From: Platerodrilus igneus
Taxonomy: Eukaryota > Arthropoda > Insecta > Coleoptera > Lycidae
Assembly: GCA_036346225.1 (NCBI GenBank)
Contig: JARFIW010000500.1
Span: 434,001-498,000, forward strand
DNA length: 64,000 nucleotides
Direction of reading: 5' to 3'
The translations under genes were made by a program, and so were the position numbers. Under the pieces are notes generated by a model that was given only the letters and a program-made list of their open reading frames with translations, was not told the DNA's origin and made no database searches. Of this stretch, positions 46,551 to 59,580 are shown in pieces; positions within the stretch are counted from its first letter, which is position 1; every line of letters starts with the position of its first letter.

Positions 46551-47520
46551 TCAGAGATTGAGAATCTCCATAAGACAAAAACGTATTGTAACAACCCTAA
46601 CTAAAAACGAACAAACTGATCCCGAACAACTAATCTCATAAATTTCTGACTTCTGTAATTTGTCAACCGTGTGTTTCGGGTAATCCAACAAATGTTTAAT
46701 CTTACCTGTATTTCTAAAAGTAATTTTGAAATGAATTTGTTCAAATATCTTATTATTATCCGCAGTAATTCTATAAAGAGGAAGTTTAATAAATTCAGCA
46801 CAAATGTTAATGTGGTTGGTTGCAGTTTTACACTTTTTAAGAATACTATTTATAATAATGCAACAAACCATTGTATCAGCTATTTATTTCAGTGCATAAT
46901 TCTTATTCAAACTGCTTTTAGTTAACGGAAAATTAAGTAATCTATTGACAAAAAAATATAAAAATGCTAATTTATGCTGTAAACTATAGTTGAAAGAGGT
47001 ACACTGAAATAATGCATGTTGGTTTCTTTTCCATAAAGTTTAATTCTAATTTACTTCCATTTCAAATTACAAGTGTATCTAAAATTGGTAACTGTTAATT
47101 AGTTTTGCAAAAAGATTATAATGTCATCCACGTACCTTCCTTTATCATAATGTTGAAAATTTGACTCTTTTTAATTTAATTTCAAATCGAGACATGAATA
47201 AATTACTCATAATGGATGATAGAGCTTTTTTAGGTTGTTCGTACAACTTTTGAAATCGAAACAGTTAAGAGACATACAATGAGGATTAAGATTGTATATT
47301 CCTCAATTTTAATCATTTTCAGCGTTGTTATCTATTAGAACATATTTATTTTGAACAAAGTTTGAATATGTTAAGGTATCTGGTGGGAAATGGTGGAGTT
47401 ACGTCAAATAAAATTAATATTTCTATCTGTTCGAACTTGATATATTTTACTTTATTAATGAGCTCTAAAGATTTTTAAACATTAAATTTTCGATTCTTAA
47501 TTGTGTTTAACAGCTATTGA
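46551..47520 (-). pseudogene. Penelope-like element C, RT to GIY-YIG
   Basis: Minus strand with frame changes. About 47480-47400 gives LINKVKYIKFEQIEILILFD (RT motif A region). 47240-47160 gives SSIMSNLFMSRFEIKLKR. 47120-47100 gives GRYVDDIIIFLQN, the YVDD catalytic motif. 47045-46930 gives YGKETNMHYF, SLQHKLAFLYFFVNRLLNFP. Then the open run 46871-46551 has FRNTGKIKHLL, HTVDKLQKSEIYEISCSG, the beginning of GIY-YIG (GIYEI-C---), and then loses frame. A different family from elements A and B. Endonuclease catalytic residues are not preserved in frame, so it is dead. Confidence 0.75.
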
Positions 47521-49023
47521 TAAATAATAAGTCAGTGGATTGTTACCTAAAACTTAAAATATTATTTTTGTGAATTTGCTGTAATCAACACTGCTTTAAT
47601 ATTTTAGAGCTTAAAAATTCAAATTTTTATTTTAAAAGGGTGAAACAAGATTTAAGTATTCATTCAAAATGCACGGGGTGGTTTTGGCATTTTGTATGAA
47701 GGAACTTCATTTCCCTTTTCTTTTTATAACTATTAATTTACAAAACCATCATATAGTAAAGTGTCAACCCTTCCAAAATGCTTATTCTCTTTTCTTCCTT
47801 TATAAACAGTACCGATTTTTATCGTAATTTTTTTGTTCCTAAACTTGTCTTGTGTAAGTGCAGAAGCAGTCCGAAAGTTGATTGTTCACTTATTCGTCGT
47901 CCAATTTCGAAATAAAGTCTCCGATGGTTGCAATAGTATTTCCAAAGCAATGTTCGAATGGTCTAACCGAAATTTTTAGTTGTTTACAAGTCACTGGCTA
48001 AAAATACACTCAATACCTAGTCATTATACAAATTTCTCACGAAAGAATGGCATGAAGCAGTAGCTGCAATATGATAGCAAGAGTAAACAAAATCAACAGC
48101 TTTAACTTACGGAATTCCAGATTATAACAACATAAGTTTTGGGAAAGTTTTCGATTACACTTAGCTGAACAATATAAAAAGATATATCGAGTCATTAATG
48201 TACAAAGATGTTTCATAAACTTGGTATGTCAAGCTCTCTGAACTTGACATCATGGCATAAAAGATTGAGCCTCAAAAGACCGTTTACAACTTGATATACT
48301 GTAAATGACCGATATAATTTATCGAACAATTTGAGAAAGCTAAGGAAGTTTATTTAGTATAAAGCAGTCCAAAGGAGGCGGAACAATATACTAAAAGAGA
48401 TACTACCAATAAACTAGTGCAAATTATAATATAACAATTTTAGGCAAAATTACTAAAAAAGCATAAAATCTAGAAAGCGCATATTAGATAGCCAAAATAT
48501 ACTCTAGCCCTGCTGATAGATCACCTCCTTTTGCTGCCTACACTAAGATATCGTTATTCTTTAACAAAATTATGGATGACAAACTATTTTAATTTACCTA
48601 TATTAAATTTCTATAACATATTAAGATTTCAATGAATTTCCATAAAATGTTGACTCTACACTGATGATGCTTATGAGGTATTATTTGTATTTTCTTTCGT
48701 TTTTCCCAAATTAAATTGTTCCTTTTTAAGAACTTAAATAACTACATTTTCAAATGCTTAAAGCCAATTCACCGATTTTAATTTTCTTTTTCGTATGTTA
48801 TTAAGGTTAAAAAGGCCTTTCCAACGAGGTATTACTTATCCTATCATGCCGTTCAAAATTTTAGGGGTTGTGTTTATAGCGCTTAGGAATGAAAATTTTT
48901 TACGTGAATAATATTGCAAAAGATGCCCCTCTCGAATATAAAATTGACCTGTCCGAGGATTTTCAAAATTTTATTTTAACTAGTTAGAATCTTGACCTTT
49001 TCGCTTTCCACTCGGTATATATA
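47521..49023. other. No gene recognised
   Basis: 47521-47950 might hold the decayed N-terminal part of the Penelope-like element C but no motif could be fixed. The rest is AT-rich. Confidence 0.35.
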
Positions 49024-49212
49024 ATAGTGAACAAGATAAAATAATAACTTAGACTTTTATGTAAAGCTCAAATGATCATTTCAAATCGAGCTAGTAATTG
49101 AAAGATGAAAAACATAAGGTCCCGGGCACATTCGAACTTGTACCTTAGGCTTTCGCAGCTCATGTGTTTTTCAATTACGCCACCGGGACAGGTGACTACA
49201 ATTGGAAAATTA
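49024..49212 (-). repeat. tRNA-derived SINE, copy 2
   Basis: Reverse complement: CCAATTGTAGTCAC, CCGGTGGCGTAATTGAAAAA (A box), AGGTACAAGTTCGAATGTGC (B box), ACCTTATGTTTTTCA, then the tail AGCTCGATTTGAAATGATCA and AAAAGTCTAAGTTATTATTT. Best preserved of three copies. A to B box spacing is about 40 bases, as in a tRNA. Confidence 0.8.
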
Positions 49213-52200
49213 CACAAATCTAAATCGTGAATACGACCATACGATTTTCATCTAAAGAAAAACGTATGCTAGTATTTAGATGAAAGAGTATTAAATTAAG
49301 TTAAACCACAAACTTATTTCTAAATGGTGATAAGCGTGTCTATTGCCCTTATAGAACAATCAATGCTAAAACAAAACATAAGGTAAACGACACTGCCCAA
49401 TTATAATATAACCTAAGAATAGTTAAAGCAATAAAATCCTCAATATTAATAAGATAGATAAGCAATATCAATTATTATGTAGCTCGAGGCGGTAGAATGG
49501 TAAATCTTCTAATGTTGTATGACACCTATTTCTAGAACCAATTCGAATATAGAAACAACAACTAGACATAGCGACAAGGATCTAGATGCCTACATCGCAA
49601 AGGTTCGTTGTTATAAAAACCAATCGAATGTTGAGAAGGCAGTTTAGTCTTGAATGAAAAGTTATTATACAGGAGAGTAGATATTACGTCACGTATTTTA
49701 AAGTACTATCTAGCATGTACTGTGGTTAGTACTGAAAGTATCGATCGATACACAAATGTGGGTAGATTATTTGACATACTTACGATTTAAAAAAAAAAGG
49801 AAAAGAAGTAAGTAAATAACAATTAAACTACTGCAAGATAGTCTTCTTAAATACATATATAATTGAAATGGTTTGATATATGGTATATGGAGTAACTTGT
49901 ATGGAAAGGCGTACTTGGTAAAACGAATTGAACGATTTTGGAGCATAGATTGATGATTACGTTCTGAACAAGGTCAACAACAAGCAACCCCTAACGGTAA
50001 AATAAAATAATATTGTTTAAAATTTTAATTAATTAAATGGCATGATGAGTTTTTTTGTGCGCTAATACATATAATTAGAGTAGTGTGTGTGTGTGAGATG
50101 GCCAATAATTTGATTAGAAGGGTTGGCAAGCTTACGGTACAAGGTTTCCGTCAGTGTATGAGGAAATAATTAGCTATGTTGAAATACGTATTTAAAGGGA
50201 AGGATATTAAACTATCGATTTATTCTGATAAATTCTATACATAATAAGGAAGATTTAATTAGGGAGCTGTTTATGAATGATAACTACGAGATTAAGGCTT
50301 GTGAGTAATCATTCTAGATCTAAAGAAATTTTTAGGCTCTATTTTTAGTATATAAGATTTATGTAGAGTAAGTGAGTGATTATCCAGAAGTTATATATTT
50401 TTTTGATGTTATATTTAACATATTGAAAACAAAAATAAATTTTTACCATCGTGATTATCAGATAACAAATTGCACCTTTATATTTCCTAAACCCTTACCT
50501 GATATCACAAGGTCGAGAATTTCTTATTAACAATTAAAGCCCAAGGTAAAGTTGGATGGAAAACGGCTTGAGGAAAAGAAAAACTCTTTAGACATAAACG
50601 GCTAGTAGAGTGTTAGCTCTGGGTAGATCATGAGCTGGGGTCATGGGTTGTCCAATGACCAAAAATATAAATAATGAGCGCCACCGTATTTTTCAATACA
50701 ACAACCTACAAAAATTAACTGTGCTTGTATTAGGGGAATGCCGGAAACCTTATATCAACACCACTAGTATAGCCATAAAACTTGAATTTCACTCTTTTAA
50801 AACACTTACCAAAATCTCAAACACCACTTGTCATACAGATGTCTCGACTTGACATGTGAACAAACAAATGCACAACATAAACACCGTTTGTGTCCTCAAA
50901 AATATTTACCAAAAATAAAATAATGGAATTTAAGTTTCAAAATATACACCCAGGGTATTTGTTATCATTACACACAATTTCTGATCAGGGATGACTTGTA
51001 AATTTTACTTGTATTTTAAATAATAAAAAAGTCATGCAAAAAAATAGATTCTATTTGATTAAATTTCTTGATTGAATATTTTCAACTAATAATTTTTTAT
51101 AGAACGGAAATATACTAAGAATTTGTATTCAATAACATAAAGATCTCTAAATGAATCTTTCTTAATAAATTTTATGTAAAGTTTGAGTTCTCTTAATTAT
51201 TCATATTACATATTCTTCAAGTCATAGTAGTACTACGTTGACTTTAACAATGAAATTTAATTACCTAAGTTCAGATAAAGTAGCATGTATCAACCCTAAA
51301 GTTACTTTTATTTAATAGGTATTAAAAGAATTCCTCATGTTGATTAAAAATCAAAGTGCAAGACCTCAAAATTATTAAACATATTTTAAATTAGCGTAAC
51401 ATGACATGTGAGGTCTAAATTGGACAGCTGAATTTATGTTTTTTATATTTGACATAATATGTCACTAACAACTTTTTAGCTTAGTTAACGTTATCTGTAT
51501 CTGCAATTATTCTGACAAGCAATGAATTTATTATTATTACGTAATTTTTCTTTCCTTAAACGATTTTTACGTGACTAAAGTTCAATCTTATATTTTCTTA
51601 TTGCAATTTAAATAATAATGAAAGTGATTAAATGCTAAAAACACACGTGTGGAAATATTGCTGTGAACAAAAGAAATCGGACTATAACCTCAGCTGTCGG
51701 AAATTCCATCAACATCTGCATTCTGCGATGCACAAATAGAAGTCACGTGAATACATACGAAATTATTGCTGGAATCGTGAGAACTCTTCTGAATAAAAAC
51801 AGTATTTAACGAAACTAACTTCTGCTTGATTGTACATCGTATAAAATTTAGTATTCCAAAAACCCAAACTAAATTTTCTTGAAATTAATTCTTTGATATT
51901 ACTGATATGATAAACTTATAGGATATTGTATATGATATTCTCATATCATATGGTTATGTGATATTGCACCAAGAGGAAAATATTAATAAAATTTATTTAA
52001 ATAATTTATACCAACTGTATTAATGATGAGGATGAGCTTCCATCTTCTTAGGCCTGCAGGGATCAACTGAACTGCTCTAGGTGGAACATACAAAAGAATA
52101 CCATCACGCTAAAGCCGCTAGGAAACAACCTCCAGACATCAAGATTCAATCAATTCTAATTCTTTTTCGGACCGTGTTACAGGCCACGTGTTTAGACACG

Positions 52201-52670
52201 ACGATCTTGACTTTACAACGCCGCTTATCGCAGCTTGTCTCTTCAAACGTTGATAGCAAAGTGATCGAATTGACAACTCGACGAAGCTTAGTAACGAATA
52301 TTAGACCTCAAAGGTAAAGGAGTCTATATGCTATTATACATTTTATGTATTATTTTTATTGTACGGAATTTTCAAATTATATTTTTATATTATTGCTGTT
52401 TTATTTTATATTAATGGACAAAGTGTAACTACGAAAAAAAATACCTTACAATATTGTTCTAAGGTAAAGTCGTTGTTGAGATTTTGGGCTGTATTTGAGT
52501 TATAAGATTTGTGTTGAGAGGAAGTTATAATTTTTATTTGTTTGTAAGACAAGCTGTTATTGATGTATTAATTGTTTGAAAAATGATATTTCGTATCACT
52601 ATAAATTTGATATATGATTCTACTAGTTTTATTTAAGAAAGCTAGTAGATATAATTAAACAGCGGGCAAA
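49213..52670. other. No gene recognised
   Basis: About 3.4 kb of AT-rich DNA. 50875-50915 has a fragment related to the edge of the dispersed repeat (AACACCGTTTGTGTCCTC). Frames at 50643-50852 (69 codons) and 52081-52317 (78 codons) are open but match nothing I know. Confidence 0.4.
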
Positions 52671-52739
52671 TGTGAAACTTTCATCAGAACCATCTTTTAT
52701 TCGGGCAGTGCACGGCAATAAAATTTGGCTATCAACGTC

Positions 52740-52960
52740 GAGCCTCTTCAGTCCACAACACACACCAACGCATGCATCCACGCCCGCCCGCATGCACCCA
52801 CGCGCGTACGCGCTCGCACGCAGGTGCGCACGCACGCAGGTGCGCACGTGCGCGCCCGCACGCACCCACACACATACACACACAACCACACTCACACCCA
52901 CACACCTACACTCACACACCCATACACACAAATACCCACTCACACCCACACATAAATATA
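52740..52960. repeat. GC-rich then CA-rich low-complexity tract
   Basis: 52770-52865 is made of GCACGCA / GTGCGCACG repeats, and 52866-52955 of CACACA and CACCCACAC. This explains long His/Thr/Pro and Cys/Val-rich frames on both strands (71-114 codons). Not coding. The GC-rich part is alternating purine-pyrimidine and could adopt Z-DNA. Confidence 0.85.
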
Positions 52961-53994
52961 TTTACAGCATTAAGTGTGCAGGATTAAATATCTGTGAATA
53001 TATGCATACGTTGTAAAAATAAGAGGGCAAATAATATATCGCAATAGCTATTGGGTGTCTGGGAAAAGCCTTGTATAAATGGACGCACCATAATATACTA
53101 GTACTTACAGAAGCGTCTATAAAATACTATCTTTCACATTATTTAACCACGATATTAATATTTCCTGCAACAGGTCAGTACTGCATCAATAAAACATTCC
53201 AGAAATGTTTTGTAGATAATGCATATTACATTTTGTAGTTAAATAGATAAATGATAGATTAATACTTTTAGGACCAAAGGAGGTTGCTCTGTAAAACTCT
53301 AATCGTGTATGCAAATGAAAGCTTGGTAATTAGAAGTAAGATAGATAATCAAATGTGATTAGTAAAGTAATTAACATAATATATACAGCTATGCTCATAA
53401 TAATAAATTTACAATCTGCTTTAAATGGTGCTACTTTTTTGTCTTCCGTATGTTTTTCTATACTTTATTACGTCGGAAACGATCTAACTCACAGTGTGTA
53501 ACACTTTAGTCGTGGCGTGTTTTTCATTTTAGCAGACGAAATTTATTCTCTTAATTTATTTGTTATGAGAATTCAAAACAATGCCTTTAAAAATTTTTTT
53601 AAAGTTTAGTGTACAAATAATTTATAAGATCATATTTCGCAATTGCAACCCCATGCCCTCTACGTAAACTAGTTTTAAGCAAAACTCAAGCTAGCCTTAT
53701 TGTCTTAATTTTACAAGTAATTTGCCCTCGTTTCCGTTCTCTATATAAAAGTATTTAATTTAGACCCAGTTATATTTTTGAGTTTATTTGCTTAGAGCCA
53801 TTTTACATAGTAGACCTCTAAAGTAATGCAAAAAAAAGATTAAATATCAATGCAGACTGTTTAAGAAACGATCGTCTAATTATTTAAAAAATCAGCTTTA
53901 ATCACTTGTCAACATTGAACTGTTGAGAAGAGGGAATTTTACAGCTTCACAAGGATACCGAAAGGTTGCTTCGGTGCGCTTCGTTCACCTGCCG
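52961..53994. other. No gene recognised
   Basis: AT-rich, no frames of note. Confidence 0.5.
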
Positions 53995-54190
53995 CTTCGG
54001 CGTTTGTTAAGATACCAACTAAGTTCGTAACAACTGTTAACCGTGACTTTCGTCAACATTATGGAGTTGAACCTCTTACTGCTCAGAGCCGTTAGGTGAC
54101 GGTATGAACAATTTGAACGATGCACTTTGTCTGTGTATAATGAAACCAGCGGTCGTCCTCGTGTGTCAGACAAGCTGTGGAGTGCAGTGG
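53995..54190 (+). pseudogene. Mariner-type helix-turn-helix (DUF4817-like) fragment
   Basis: The plus strand reads TKFVTTVNRDFRQHYGVEPL, TAQSR, then LSVYNETSGRPRVSDKLWSA followed by a stop, close to the usual insect pattern F---YG---P----I--W---F---G-V---K--GRPRVS. Only this DNA-binding part is present, in two frames. Local GC is higher than around it. No catalytic domain nearby. Confidence 0.5.
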
Positions 54191-54589
54191 GATGAGTTTT
54201 GTACGTAGGTCCCAAAAATCCACTCCATCCTGATAAAAAACTAAAATATTCCTACTACGCCTGCCGGCGACGTTTGCGTATGAAACTACACGATTCAATC
54301 ATACAGGTGATAAGAACAATATGCGGAGTTTTGTTATATTCATCCTCGACAGGGTAGCTAGCTGAAAATAAAATTTTTTTTAACATATTTAGTGTTTTGT
54401 GATGAGAGTACTTTTCCTTTGACCTTAGAAAGTAAATCGTCATAATTTTTCTTAATCTTCCTTGGGAATTCAACCACTCATAGTTGTTAAAATCGCCATT
54501 ATTTACGTTTGGATCCATGTCCTAGGATCGTTACATAAATTGAAGGCGACTTTGATTTATTAATGTTTGATATATTTGACTTCAATATA
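54191..54589. other. No gene recognised
   Basis: An 87-codon minus frame (54518-54255) has no known motif. It may be the 5' untranslated part of the next element. Confidence 0.35.
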
Positions 54590-55871
54590 TTAGGTGAAAA
54601 TTTTAAAGTTTAGAAGAATGAGTGTCTTTAATTTGTGTTACGTCCTAAGACCGACTAAAATGTTAGAAAACCGCAACACTATGCTCTTCATAAATTTATC
54701 GAATAGAATTATTAACGACACAGAAAAACCAATTTCTATCAAAAGGCCTGAACTTTGCAATAACACCAAAATAAATATCGACATTTGAAATAAGCAGCTG
54801 TATTGAGAAATTAGCAAACCAACTCGAAGAAGATCAAGCAAACGAATTTAGAATACGATGCAAAATCGAAATAGAAAAGAATCACAAAATAAAACCAAAT
54901 GTAAATAGCAATGAAATAAAAGCAATTCGCAATCTAAAAAACGATAACTCAATTATAATTTTACCTGCTGACAAATAGAATGCAACAGTAGTAATGGATA
55001 AAAACAATTATAACGTAAAAGTCCACTAACTGTTGAACACTAAGAGCTACACAAGTTTGGAAACGGGCCCAACAAAAGCAATTGAAAATAAAATATACAA
55101 AATTTAAAAATGAGTTCGAAAACACAGAAAGAAGCAAACTGGTCACCATTACTGCAAACCACTTTACTTTTATGGTCTACCAAAAATTCATAAAAAAAAG
55201 ACATTCCTTTGTGACCTATCGTAAATTCCATAGATTCACCACGCCATAATTTAGCAAAATTTCTCCTAAAAATTATAAATCCATTAGAAGACAAACCGGA
55301 CTCTTTCATAAAAAACAACCAACACTTTTTAGAAAAACTATCAAACATCAAAATTGAAAATACACACACAATGGTAAGTTTTAAAGTAGTAAATCTCTTC
55401 ACAAATGTCCCTGTAAACAAAACGCTTAATATTATAAAAAACAAACTAGAAAAAGATGACAACCTTAAGGAAAGAACAAAACTAAGTATATCATTGATCA
55501 TGGAATTACTTGATGAATGCGTCAATACCACATGTTTTCAAATAAATTACCAATTCTACAAACAGAACTTCGAAATGGCGATGGGAAATCCATTATCGCC
55601 AATCTTTAGTAATATATTCTTGGAGGAATTCGAAAAAGATTTAATATTCACACAAGAATTAAAACCACTAATCTAATGGAGATACGTAGATGATGTCTAT
55701 GCTACTTAGCCTCATAATACAGAACTAATTGAAACCTTTGTAGATTAAATTGACAAAATAGAACCAACTATTAAATTCACATATGAATTAGAGCAACATG
55801 GAAAACTTCCGTTTTTAGATATTCTAATTAGCAAAAACCATACAACAATTAATGCATCAGTATACAAAAAA
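54590..55871 (+). pseudogene. Penelope-like element B, N-terminal and RT part
   Basis: Reads FINLSNRIINDTEKPI (54690), a frame change at about 54785, then EKLANQLEEDQANEFR, KAIRNLKNDNSIIILPADK, stop, NATVVMDKNNYNVKVH (RT finger block ILPADKGNATVV-D), FYGLPKIHKK in a third frame, SIDSPRHNLAKFLLKIINPL, then an open run 55371-55673: VSFKVVNLFTNVPVNKTLNI (motif A, with Asp of FDVVSLFTNVP changed to Lys), MAMGNPLSPIFSNIFLEEFE, and WRYVDDVYAT (YVDD at 55683-55694), LPFLDILISK, ASVYKK. It is cut at 55871 by the non-LTR element and resumes at 60413 as THTNRYLNFDSNHP. Inactive. Confidence 0.85.
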
Positions 55872-56172
55872 ACCCATTTCGAATGGACCTGCACCTTGCC
55901 GAAGTTCTAGATTACTAGAACAGGTGAAATGGCTTGCGTGTTCTAATGAGCTAAAGAGCCAAACTACAGGTCCAACCAAAGTAGTAGGGTCGTTAGTGAG
56001 GAACCAGACTAAGACAGGTCCCCGAAAGAGGGCAGCGGCTCTTTCGGTACTTAGATTGGCAGAGACCATAGGGGTCGGTATGGCAGTCTAAGACACACTA
56101 CCGCGATGTGGAAGGCAACGGGAAACCACCACATTACCTCCCAAGTACACAGCGTACCTAAATTATAATAAA
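55872..56172 (+). other. 5' leader of the non-LTR element with a conserved-looking stem-loop
   Basis: Less AT-rich than its surroundings. 56111-56142 holds GATGTGGAAGGCAACGGGAA followed by ACCACCACATTA: ATGTGG can pair with CCACAT around a GGCAACGGGAAACC loop. GGAAGGCAA-GGCAAACCACC-like motifs are seen in other elements of this type from memory; whether this is a ribozyme or promoter part is unknown. The 79-codon frame at 55852-56091 is not coding. Confidence 0.45.
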
Positions 56173-59146
56173 ATGATGGCATTCTCTGAGGTAAAAGATT
56201 CCGGAGTTAAAATAGTCCCCCATTCAGATCTCCGGGAGGGGACTACTTCGGAGGATGCGATCGGAAAGTTAAGAATAAGAGTCGGGAACATTTTGCGAGT
56301 CGGAGCGTGGAATGTTAGAACTATGAAGCAAGTGGGTAAGCTAGAGAACCTAAAAATCGAAATGAATAGGTTATCATTAGACATATTAGGAATCAGCGAA
56401 GTTCGGTGGCCAGAGGCGGGGGATTTTTGGAGTGGAGACTTCAGAGTAATTCATACAGGAGCCGAGGAAGAAAATTTGGGTGTGGGGATAGTTATGCGGA
56501 AAAAGATAGGATACTGTGTAGAAAATTACTTACAAAAGAATGAAAGAGTACTCATGGTTAGATTAGAATCTAAACCGGTAAACACAGTAATAATACAAGT
56601 ATACATGCCCACCTCTAGCTACAGTGGCGAAGAGGTAGAAGAAATCTACAAAGATATCGAAGACATATTAAGACACGTAAAAGGACATGAAAATTTAATA
56701 ATTACGGGGGATTTTAATGCAGTGGTAGGTGAGGGTAGGGAAGGAGCGATAGTAGGTTTATTTGGTTTAGGCACTAGAAACGACAGAGGAAATAGGCTGG
56801 TAGAATTTTGCGACAAGAACAATTTAATCATTACAAACACATTATTTCAACATCATGCTAGAAGACGATATACGTGGAAGATGCCAGGAGATATAGGAAG
56901 ATAATATCGAATAGATTACATTCTTGTTAGACAAATGTTTAGGAATCAAGTAAAAGACTGTAGAAGCTACCCAGAAGCAGATATAGACACTGACCACAAC
57001 ATCGTAATTATGAAGGCCGCACTTAAATTTAAAAATTTGAAAAAAAGAAACGGAAAAAGGCACTTGGACCTACAGAAACTAAAAGAAAGATATTCAAGAA
57101 GGATTCGAAAAAAGGTCAAATGAATTGCTCTAAGATATCGGGAAAATATCTGATACTAAGGAGGTAGAAACAGAATGGAATAACATTAAATCCAGCCTCG
57201 ACATGGCGGCCAGAGATATTCTGGGGTATACACAAAAAGTAAATAAGAAACCATTGATAACAAAGGATATCCTGAATTTAATAGAAGAAAGACGAAAATA
57301 CAAAAATAAATCAGACGAAACAGGAAAACAGAGATACAAAGCCATAAAATGGGAAATTATTCGAAAATGCAGGAAAGCTAAAAAACAATGGATTGATGAA
57401 AAGTGCAAAGAGGTACAAACTAAAATGGAAGTAGGAAAGACAGATGAATCATACAAACTAATTAGAATCAATTTTAGGGATATAGAACCGTATAGCAAAA
57501 ATATAAGAGACGCGGGAGGAAATGTCATTATAGAAAATGTAGAGAAAGTGGGTAGATGGCAAGAATATATAGGGAATTTATATGCAGGAGAAAAACTAAC
57601 TGCATTAGAAAAGGAATCAGACATTGAAAATGATGACTTGGGATATCCTATACTTAGAGATGAATTTGAAATAGCACTAAAGGGTCTGAAAAATGGTAAG
57701 GCGCCGGGTACAGATAAGGTGCAAGCGGAGACTCTAAAAGCCGCTGGTCAAGCAGTAACAGAACGTCTCTTCCAACTTGTAAGCTATATGTATGAGACAG
57801 GCGAGATACCCAAAGATTTCAAACATAACATCATAGTAACTATACCAAAAAAGAAAGGCGCAGATAGATGTGAAAATTTTCGAACAATAAGCTTGACAGC
57901 ACACGTATCAAAAATATTAACTAGAATTGTACAAAGACGAATGGAAAAACGGGCTGAAGAAATACTAGGAGAAGACCAATTTGGGTTTAGGCGAAACAGG
58001 GGAACACGGGAGGCTATCTTAGCTCTGAGGGTGATAATGTAGAAAACAATAGATAAAGGGGAAAGCGTGTATATAGGGTTTGTAGATCTGGAAAAAGCAT
58101 TTAACAATGTAAAATGGAAAAAAATGTTCGAAATACTCAAAAAGATTGGAATGAGTTATAGGGATAGACGGATAGTACATAGCTTATACAAAGAGCAAAC
58201 AGGAGTAATAGAATTAGAGCAGGAACGTAGAGAAGTAAACATCAGGAAAGGGGTAAGACAGGGATGTTCCCTATCCCCACTAATTTTTAACTTGTACATT
58301 GAGGAGGCAATGAATACTGTCAAATGCAGGAAGACATTTGGAATTACTATGCAGGGACAAAAAATTGATATGCTTAGATTTGCAGATGATATAGCGGTAT
58401 TAGCATCTAGCAAGAAAGAGTTAGAAGCTGCTCTCAATGAAATGGAAACGGTTCTAACAGAGAAATACAGTATGAAAATTAACAAAAGTAAAACTAAAGT
58501 ACTAGTATGCAAAGGAGGGAAAAATAAATCAAAAACAAGAATACAAATATGTAACACGAACTTACAAGAGGTTAAGGATTTCTGCTACCTAGGAAGCCAA
58601 ATAACGCAAGATGGGAAAAGCACAAAAGATATAAAACAAAGATTAACATAAGGTCGTGCTACATTTAACAAGAAAAAGCAACTACTGTGCTCAAAGACCA
58701 CAAACATAGAAACAAGGAAAAGATTGCTCAAAACATATGTGTGGAGCACAGCACAGTATGGCTGTGAAGCCTGGACAGTGGGAGAAGCGGACAAGAAAAA
58801 GGTAGAAGCCTTTGAAATGTGGTGCTATAGACGATTGATGAAGATATCGTGGACAGACAAAGTTAAGAACGAAGAGGTACTAAAAATGGTAGGGGAAGAA
58901 AGAAATATGTGGAAAACGCTAAAAAATAGGAGAGATAGGATGATAGGCTACATACTACGGCATGGATGAATAGTGCGGAATATACTAGAATCAGAGATAG
59001 GAAAAAAGAGAAGAAGAGGTAGACCTAGGTTAGACTACTGCACACAGATAGTGAAAGATATAGGCTGTAGGAGTCTCAGGGAAATGTGTAGGCTAGCTCA
59101 GAATAGAAATCAATGGAGGTACGCATCCAACCAGTCCCAAGATGGA
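56173..59146 (+). pseudogene. Endonuclease / reverse transcriptase ORF of the non-LTR element
   Basis: The first part (56173-57123) is an APE endonuclease: VGAWNVRTMKQVGKLE, DILGISEVRWPEAGDFW (catalytic Glu), VIIQVYMPTSS, NLIITGDFNAVVGE (GDFN at about 56707), IDYILV and DTDHNIVIM (terminal Asp-His). A stop lies at 56902 and a frameshift near 57100. The second part (57125-59146): LKNGKAPGTDKVQAETLK, FRTISLTAHVSKILTRIV, EDQFGFRRNRGTREAI, stop, VYIGFVDLEKAFNNVKW, GVRQGCSLSPLIFNLYIEEA, MLRFADDIAVLASS (FADD at 58379), KVLVCKGG, FCYLGSQIT, stop, then the C-terminal domain LKTYVWSTAQYGCEAWT, FEMWCYRRLMKISWTDK, stop after LRHG, KKRRRGRPRLDYCTQIVKDI, RNQWRYASNQS. It would nick DNA and prime cDNA synthesis at the target. 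Four internal stops and one frameshift, otherwise well preserved. Confidence 0.88.
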
Positions 59147-59180
59147 TAAATTAATGACGAAGAAAGTAGCTGCACTTAAA

Positions 59181-59580
59181 CATGATATTTATTATAAGCA
59201 ACTACAAGCATTGGAGGGGCAATATTCTCAAATAACGGTAATTGCGTGAAAGCATTTACTGGAAAACTATTATTTCGGCAAATATCTAAGTGTTGGGGGA
59301 TCTTGGCAGCCACAGGTTGCTTAACCCCCTTCAATAAATCTCAGTGAAAAAGGCATAATATTAGAAAACAATAGAAGAAACATGATATTTATTATAAGCA
59401 ACTACAAGCATTGGATGGGCAATATTCTCGAATTATGGTAATTGCGTGAAAGCATTTACTGGAAAACTATTTTTTCGGCAAATGTCTAAGTGTTGGGGGA
59501 TCTTGACAGCCACAGGTTGCTTAACCCCCTTCAATAAATCTCTGTGAAATAGGGCATAATATAAGAAAACAATATAAGGG
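59181..59580 (+). repeat. 200-bp direct repeat (two copies) in the element's 3' region
   Basis: CATGATATTTATTATAAGCA starts at 59181 and again at 59381, exactly 200 bp apart, over 90 percent identical. Each copy contains GTTGGGGGATCTTG(G/A)CAGCC and AGGTTGCTTAACCCCCTTC, which fold as a stem GGGGG/CCCCC enclosing GCAGCC/GGTTGC. A diverged third copy at about 59718-59925 has GGCAGCC(GCA)GGCTGC within GGGGG...CCCCC. Confidence 0.85.

Noticed and set aside
49480..49570. A tRNA-like sequence near GGCGGTAGAATGGTAAAT
   Set aside because: Only a vague A-box/B-box likeness; no stem pairs and no second copy.
52629..53016. Five frames of 71-114 codons, rich in His/Thr/Pro or Cys/Val
   Set aside because: Low-complexity CA and GCAC repeats; open on both strands at once.
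55040..58557. Minus-strand frames of up to 164 codons (for example 55531-55040, 57624-57130)
   Set aside because: Antisense shadows of the Penelope-like and non-LTR coding regions, rich in Ser/Phe/Leu as expected from Lys/Glu-rich sense codons.
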